A DNA stretch of 64,000 nucleotides from Pseudomonadota bacterium (GTDB lineage: Bacteria; Pseudomonadota; Alphaproteobacteria; Acetobacterales; Acetobacteraceae), in NCBI GenBank assembly GCA_021851785.1, contig JAJZBV010000005.1, forward strand, positions 80,036 to 144,035, in the 5' to 3' direction. The notes under the pieces are model-generated. The model searched no databases, was not told where the DNA came from, and saw nothing but the letters and a program-made list of their open reading frames with translations. Below are positions 59,683-64,000 of this stretch, in pieces. Positions within the stretch are counted from its first letter, which is position 1. The number at the start of each line of letters is the position of its first letter. A program made the translations under genes and the position numbers.

Positions 59683-61212
59683 ATGTCCCTTGGTACCGTG
59701 AAACTTCCTGGCATCGAAACATGGCGAGAGGTCGCCGCCGAACTCGGCATGACGATGAGCGACGACGAACTCGCGCAACACCGGGCGGCGCTCGTCGGCA
59801 GTTTCGAGGCCTATAATCTGCTCGATCAGATGCCGGACGAGGTGCCGGAAGTGCGCTATCCCCGCACGCCGGGACGCCGGCCGGCCGGCGAGGAGAACAA
59901 ATACCACGCCTGGTACGTCAAATCGACGGTCGAGGGGGCGGCGTCGGGCAAGCTCAAGGGCAAGAAGATCGTCCTGAAAGACAATATCTGCCTCGCCGGC
60001 GTGCCGATGATGAACGGCGCCTCCACCTTGGAGGGCTATGTCCCGGATGTGGACGCAACCGTCGCGACGCGCATTCTCGATGCCGGGGGCACCATCGTCG
60101 GCAAGGCGGTGTGCGAATATTTCTGCTTCTCCGGCGGCAGCCACACCAGCGCCTCGGGGCCGGTGCATAATCCGCGCCGGATGGGATATTCCGCCGGCGG
60201 TTCGTCCTCCGGCAGCGCCGCCCTCGTTGCCGCCGGCGAAGTGCCGATGGCGCTCGGCGGCGATCAGGGCGGCTCGATCCGCATGCCGGCGTCGTTCTGC
60301 GGCGTCTACGGGATGAAGCCGACGCACGGCCTCGTCCCCTATACCGGCATCATGCCGATCGAACTGACCATCGATCATACCGGCCCGATCACCGCGACGG
60401 TCGAGGATAACGCGCTGCTGCTCGAAGTTCTCGCCGGCCCGGACGGGCTCGATCCGCGCCAGTATGGCGCCGAGAGCAAACCCTATCGCGAGGCGCTCGG
60501 GCGTGGCGTTTCCGGGCTGCGCATCGGCGTCGTCGAGGAGGGCTTCGGTCATCCGCAATCGATGGCGGCGAGTGACGAGGTGGTGCGCGCGGCGGCTGAA
60601 CGCTTCAAAGCCATGGGCGTCGTGGTCGAGACGGTTTCGGTCCCGATGCATCGCCCGGGCAGCGCCATCTGGCTCGCCGTCGCCGCCGAGGGCGCGACGG
60701 TGCAGATGATGCACGGCAACGGCTTCGGCTTCAATTGGCAGGGGCTCTATGTCACGTCCCTGCTCGATTTCCACGCCGGCTGGCGCGACCGCGCCGACGA
60801 GCTTTCCGACAGCCTGAAAAACACCATGCTGCTCGGCCACTACATGGTCTCGCGGCATCGCGGCCATTACTACGCCAAGGCGCAGAACCTCGTGCGCCGG
60901 TTGCGCGCCGCCTATGACGCTGCCCTCGCGCAGTACGATCTCCTGCTGATGCCGACCTTGCCGATGACCGCGACACCGCTGCCGAAACCTTATGCGCCGG
61001 TCTCGGAAGTGATCCAGCGCGCTTTCGAGATTCTGCCCAATACGGTGCCGTTCGATTGCACGCATCACCCGGCGATGAGCCTCCCCTGCGGCACGGTGGA
61101 CGGGTTGCCGGTCGGGATGATGTTGGTCGGCAAGCGCTATGACGAGGAAACCATCTATCGCGCCGCGGCGGCGTTCGAGAAGGGCGTCGACTGGACTTCG
61201 ATCACCGCGTGA
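59683..61212 (+). CDS. Amidase signature enzyme
   Basis: This 509-residue hydrolase cleaves amides to acids and ammonia. The catalytic triad of the amidase signature family is complete: Lys99 in IVLKDNICLAG, cis-Ser174 in SAGGSSSGSAA, and the nucleophile Ser198 in GGDQGGSIRMPASFCG, with the canonical spacing of 24 residues between the serines. The N-terminal extension and the long linker resemble aliphatic/aryl amidases linked to nitrile or amide use rather than GatA. The ATG at 59683 has GAGGAGAGA upstream. It lies directly after the second importer, so imported amide is probably hydrolysed by it for nitrogen. Confidence 0.9.
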   Translation: MSLGTVKLPGIETWREVAAELGMTMSDDELAQHRAALVGSFEAYNLLDQMPDEVPEVRYPRTPGRRPAGEENKYHAWYVKSTVEGAASGKLKGKKIVLKDNICLAGVPMMNGASTLEGYVPDVDATVATRILDAGGTIVGKAVCEYFCFSGGSHTSASGPVHNPRRMGYSAGGSSSGSAALVAAGEVPMALGGDQGGSIRMPASFCGVYGMKPTHGLVPYTGIMPIELTIDHTGPITATVEDNALLLEVLAGPDGLDPRQYGAESKPYREALGRGVSGLRIGVVEEGFGHPQSMAASDEVVRAAAERFKAMGVVVETVSVPMHRPGSAIWLAVAAEGATVQMMHGNGFGFNWQGLYVTSLLDFHAGWRDRADELSDSLKNTMLLGHYMVSRHRGHYYAKAQNLVRRLRAAYDAALAQYDLLLMPTLPMTATPLPKPYAPVSEVIQRAFEILPNTVPFDCTHHPAMSLPCGTVDGLPVGMMLVGKRYDEETIYRAAAAFEKGVDWTSITA

Positions 61213-61253
61213 CGAGCCGCGGGCGGGGCGCTCCCCCGCCCGCCACTCGATGA

Positions 61254-61318
61254 GGAGAAGAAAGAGACAGGAAGAGTTCTTTTTCTGAAGAAAAAGAAAC
61301 AAAAAGACTTTTTTTCCG
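61254..61318 (+). terminator. Operon-end hairpin module, copy 4 (after the amidase)
   Basis: A purine tract (GAGGAGAAGAAAGAGACAGG) leads into an inverted repeat at 61276-61300, with arms TTCTTTTTCT and AGAAAAAGAA around GA, followed by AAAAAGACTTTTTTT. It resembles copy 1 most closely. It follows the amidase at the end of the amide-importer operon, in the same direction, about 60 bases after the stop. Confidence 0.75.
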
Positions 61319-61350
61319 GTTTCTCGGATCAGAAAACCTCCTGCCGCTCG

Positions 61351-62016
61351 CTAGAGTATCCGCCCCAACGCCAGGGCCGCGGCGATGCTGAGGGCGAGGA
61401 GCGGGAGAGCGCGGCGGAACGGAGCGAGGTGTGGGCGGGGGATCGCGGGCGGCAGGGTTTTGGTTCCGATCAGCATCGGGCGGACCAGGTTCTGGCCCTT
61501 GACGGCCGCATAAACCGCGATCGCGAGACCGTGCAGGACGATCGCCGCGACCAGCGCCCACCACAGCCAAAAATGCAGCTCGGTGATGGCATTGGCGACC
61601 GCCGCCGGAACCAGTCCGGTGAGCGCGCTTTCATTGGCGACGTCGTTATTGACGTAAATCCCGCTCAGCGTTTCGCCGAGCAGCAAAACAAGCAGTGCCG
61701 CGACCATCCAGCCGCCGGCCGGGTTATGGCCGGGCGCGTGATCGGGTTCGCGGACGAAGATCGTCGCGAGATGGCGGAAGACGGCGCCCGGGGGGACCAG
61801 GAAGGCACGAAACCGGGCGTTCTCGCTGCCCCAGATCCCCCATGACAGGCGAAAAATGATCAGCGCGAGCAGAGCCTCGCCGAGCCAGACATGCCGCGCC
61901 ATCCAGTTGCGCCGCCACGTCACATAGCATGCCCCGACCAGGAGCGCGCTCGCCCAATGGCCGACGCGGATCGGCAGATCCCAGACCGGAATGGGCTCGT
62001 CTTCTGACCGCCGCAT
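61351..62016 (-). CDS. Cytochrome b561-type membrane protein
   Basis: This 221-residue protein has four or five hydrophobic segments and the pattern of prokaryotic cytochrome b561/Ni-Fe hydrogenase b subunits: VWDLPIRVGHWASALLVGACY at the start (the first haem-ligand histidine in RVGHW), RHVWLGEALLALIIFRLSWGIWG, and ELHFWLWWALVAAIVLHGLAIAVY with later histidines. It would pass electrons at the membrane, partner unknown. No cytochrome c or hydrogenase gene is adjacent. I chose the ATG at 62016. It is divergent from the RimK-like C1 gene, with a 76-base spacer. Confidence 0.8.
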   Translation of the reverse strand: MRRSEDEPIPVWDLPIRVGHWASALLVGACYVTWRRNWMARHVWLGEALLALIIFRLSWGIWGSENARFRAFLVPPGAVFRHLATIFVREPDHAPGHNPAGGWMVAALLVLLLGETLSGIYVNNDVANESALTGLVPAAVANAITELHFWLWWALVAAIVLHGLAIAVYAAVKGQNLVRPMLIGTKTLPPAIPRPHLAPFRRALPLLALSIAAALALGRIL

Positions 62017-62092
62017 GCGTATCACTCGATCTCTGCTGTCCCTGGAGGAGCGCAATGGGCATGATCGCCGCGTCAGACTACCCGCGCCAGAG

Positions 62093-62959
62093 ATGAAACG
62101 CATCGCCATCGCCATCGACCGCGTGGATTGGCACGCGCGGCGGCTGCACGCGGCGTTTCTCGCCCTCGACATGGCGCCCCGGTTCGTCTCGCTGCGCACC
62201 GTCGCGTTCACGCCCGAGGGACTCCGCTTTCCGGGGTTGGAAGGCTTGCCCGATGCCGTTTTCGTGCGCGCGATCGCCGCCGGCAGCTTCGAGGAGGTGA
62301 CGCGCCGGCTGGGCATTCTGCATGCGCTCGCGGCGCGCGGTGTTGCGGTCTGGAACTCTGCCCGCGCGATCGAGCGCTGCGTCGATAAATCGATGACCGC
62401 GTTTCTGCTCGCGGCCGCTGGCATTCCCACTCCCGAGACCTGGACGGTGGAGGGGCGGGAAGCCGCCGCCGCGGTGGTTCTGCAAGCGGCGACGGAACTG
62501 GTGCTGAAGCCGCTGTTCGGCGCCCAGGGCCGCGGCCTCCAGCGCATTCGCGTCCCCGAGGATCTGCCACCGCCCGAAGCCGTGGCCGGGGTCTATCATC
62601 TACAGCGCTTCGTGCCGCCGGCGGGCGAAGACGGGTTTTGCGATTACCGGCTGCTGATGTGCCGGGGCGAGATGGTCGCGGCGATGGCCCGGCGGAGCGC
62701 GGAGTGGGTGACCAATCTCCATCGTGGCGCTCGCCCGGCGGCATTCGCGCCGACGCCCGAGATGATGGCGCTGGCGGCGCGGGCAGCGGCGGCGGTCGGG
62801 GCGGATTACGCCGGGGTCGATCTGATCGGCGCCGCGGACGGGCGGATTTTGGTGCTGGAAGTCAATTCCATGCCTGGCTGGCGTGGCTTGCAGTCGGTTG
62901 CCGAGGGATCGATCGCGGCGATACTGGCGCGACGTCTGGCGCGACGTCTGGCGGCATGA
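62093..62959 (+). CDS. RimK-like ATP-grasp ligase of the H4MPT cluster (orf17 type)
   Basis: This 288-residue protein is a RimK/MptN-type ATP-grasp ligase. ATP-binding elements are visible: LVLKPLFGAQGRGLQRI (glycine-rich loop), YHLQRFVPP, DYRLLMCRGEMVAAMARR and the metal-binding DGRILVLEVNSMPGWRGL. Homologues (ORF17 of Methylobacterium) sit in the H4MPT gene cluster and are thought to attach glutamate or a similar residue to the cofactor. The adjoining CitG-like gene and fae support that. The ATG at 62093 is the best start; the stop overlaps the next gene as ATGA. Confidence 0.85.
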   Translation: MKRIAIAIDRVDWHARRLHAAFLALDMAPRFVSLRTVAFTPEGLRFPGLEGLPDAVFVRAIAAGSFEEVTRRLGILHALAARGVAVWNSARAIERCVDKSMTAFLLAAAGIPTPETWTVEGREAAAAVVLQAATELVLKPLFGAQGRGLQRIRVPEDLPPPEAVAGVYHLQRFVPPAGEDGFCDYRLLMCRGEMVAAMARRSAEWVTNLHRGARPAAFAPTPEMMALAARAAAAVGADYAGVDLIGAADGRILVLEVNSMPGWRGLQSVAEGSIAAILARRLARRLAA

Positions 62960-63777
62960 GGCGGATGGCGGGCGCGGCGATCGCGGCGGCGTTCCGTTGC
63001 GCGTGCGTGGCGGAACTCGCCGCGCCCAAGCCCGGCAATGTCCATCGCTTCCGGGCCGGGCATGGCATGGTGGCCGCCGATTTCGAACACTCCACCGAAG
63101 CGGCGGCGCCAGCGTTGACGCGGCCGGGAGCGCCGCTTGGCGCACGGATTTTTGATGCCGTCGCGGCGACGCGGGCGGCGGTCGGGCAAAACACCAATCT
63201 CGGCATCGTGCTGCTCGCGGCCCCGCTCGCCATGGCGGCGGAACAGGGCGGGGATTTGCGCGCCGCTGTCGCGCGGGTTTTGGCGGCAGCGGATCTCGCC
63301 GACGCGGCGGCGGTCTTTCGCGCGATCGCGCTCGCCGCGCCCGGCGGGCTCGGCACCGCGCCGCGCCACGACGTGCGCGAGGAAGCCCGGGTCTTGCTCT
63401 CCGAGGCGATGGCGCAAGCGGCGCCGGGTGATGCCATCGCCCGGCAATGGGTCACGGGTTTCGCCGATATTTTCACCCTCGGCTTGCCCGCGCTGGCGGC
63501 GGCGCGGGGGCGGGAATGGCCGGCGCTCGCCGCCTATCTCGCCTTTCTCGCCGCGTTTCCGGACAGCCATATCCGGCGCAAGCACGGCGAGGCGGTGGCC
63601 GAGGCGGTGCGACGCGAGGCGGCCCCCTGGCCGGCGCGGCTGGCGGCGTCTGAGCCGCGCGCGCTGCTGCCGGCGCTGCTCGCCTGGGACGCGGCGCTGA
63701 AGGCCGCCGATCTCAACCCCGGCACCAGCGCCGACCTCACCGTCGCCAGCCTGTTCGCTGAGCGGCTTCTTCGATGA
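62956..63777 (+). CDS. CitG/MdcB-like protein of the H4MPT cluster (orf7 type)
   Basis: This 273-residue protein resembles triphosphoribosyl-dephospho-CoA synthases (COG1767). It has AAPKPGNVHRF near the start, QNTNLGIVLLAAPLA (the TN-G-I-L block), and SHIRRKHG and LNPGTSADLTVASLF towards the end. In methylotrophs the member beside fae is ORF7, which is needed for growth on C1 compounds and is presumed to act in methanopterin cofactor synthesis. No citrate or malonate lyase genes are near, so the classic CitG role is unlikely. It overlaps the RimK-like gene as ATGA. Confidence 0.85.
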   Translation: MRRMAGAAIAAAFRCACVAELAAPKPGNVHRFRAGHGMVAADFEHSTEAAAPALTRPGAPLGARIFDAVAATRAAVGQNTNLGIVLLAAPLAMAAEQGGDLRAAVARVLAAADLADAAAVFRAIALAAPGGLGTAPRHDVREEARVLLSEAMAQAAPGDAIARQWVTGFADIFTLGLPALAAARGREWPALAAYLAFLAAFPDSHIRRKHGEAVAEAVRREAAPWPARLAASEPRALLPALLAWDAALKAADLNPGTSADLTVASLFAERLLR

Positions 63778-63795
63778 CGCCATTGAATTGCGCTG

Positions 63796-63824
63796 TTGAA
63801 ATGCGGCCCTCGGGCTGACATGAT
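63796..63824 (+). promoter_or_regulatory. Possible sigma-70 promoter for fae
   Basis: TTGAAA at 63796-63801 and CATGAT at 63819-63824 are separated by 17 bases, close to the consensus TTGACA-N17-TATAAT. The site lies in the 87-base spacer before fae and would give fae its own high-level transcript. Confidence 0.45.
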
Positions 63825-63864
63825 CCGCGCCTCGGTCAATCACCTAACAGGTAGGGGGAGCGTC

Positions 63865-64000
63865 ATGGCGTCCATCACCAAGGTTTCGGTCGGCGAATCG
63901 CTGGTCGGCGACGGCAACGAGGTTGCGCATATCGATCTGCTCATCGGCCCGCGCGGGAGTGCGGCGGAGACCGCGTTCTGCAACGCGCTGGTCAACAACA
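63865..64000 (+). CDS. fae: Formaldehyde-activating enzyme, 5' end only
   Basis: The window ends inside this gene after 45 codons. The N-terminus contains [20 protein letters not shown], followed by [16 protein letters not shown], which is highly characteristic of Fae. Fae condenses formaldehyde with H4MPT to methylene-H4MPT, the substrate of MtdB, whose gene tail opens this window. The His in VAHIDL is the proposed catalytic base of known Fae. The ribosome binding site AGGGGGAG is strong, as expected for an abundant protein. Confidence 0.96.
   Translation, partial: MASITKVSVGESLVGDGNEVAHIDLLIGPRGSAAETAFCNALVNN

Overview
The window comes from a G+C-rich (around two thirds or more by eye) alphaproteobacterium. 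It carries tetrahydromethanopterin (H4MPT)-linked formaldehyde oxidation genes at both ends, so the organism is probably methylotrophic or at least formaldehyde-detoxifying. The gene orders argH-lipoprotein-lysA-DUF4175 and atpHAGDC-priA-xerC are typical of alphaproteobacteria. I would guess Acetobacteraceae/Rhodospirillales, but that is an inference from gene order and style, not a measurement.

Layout. 1-2327: tail of mtdB, an ATP-grasp gene (orf5 type) and mch, all C1 genes. 2328-12962: one compact nitrogen supra-operon, urtABCDE-ureDABCEFG, behind a textbook sigma-54 promoter; it imports urea and builds the nickel urease. 13076-18536: a TPP-dependent enzyme, pyridoxal kinase, an old yellow enzyme, a Spy-like periplasmic protein, ribosomal protein L31, and a small heat-shock gene with a RpoH-like promoter and a ROSE-type RNA thermometer. 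18536-25945: fused indolepyruvate ferredoxin oxidoreductase, a family III CoA transferase, an acyl-CoA ligase and thiL. 26095-34110: the F1 ATP synthase operon atpHAGDC, priA and xerC. 34123-35915: gshB coupled to a persulfide-dioxygenase-like hydrolase.

35916-38048 is an accessory scar: a WYL regulator, a DUF3883 protein and the C-terminal stump of a type III restriction (Res) gene that stops against the DUF4175 gene. 38049-46469 is the argH/lysA neighbourhood with a divergent TlpA gene. A foreign-looking two-gene AlbA_2/HATPase plus ParA module is inserted between the small lipoprotein and lysA. 46574-48733 is comEC. 48806-54514 is a thiamine operon (thiC-thiO-thiS-thiG) behind a TPP riboswitch, ending in a TPP-dependent enzyme where thiE might have been expected. 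55030-61212 is a second urea/amide-type ABC importer ending in an amidase. 61351-64000 holds a cytochrome b and the remaining C1 genes: a RimK-like ligase, a CitG-like gene and the start of fae.

Two repeat themes cross the window. Four copies of an A/T-rich hairpin module sit directly after operon ends, always in the direction of transcription. Five unrelated tandem arrays all have a period of exactly 15 bp; three are in-frame inside proteins and two lie in gene leaders.
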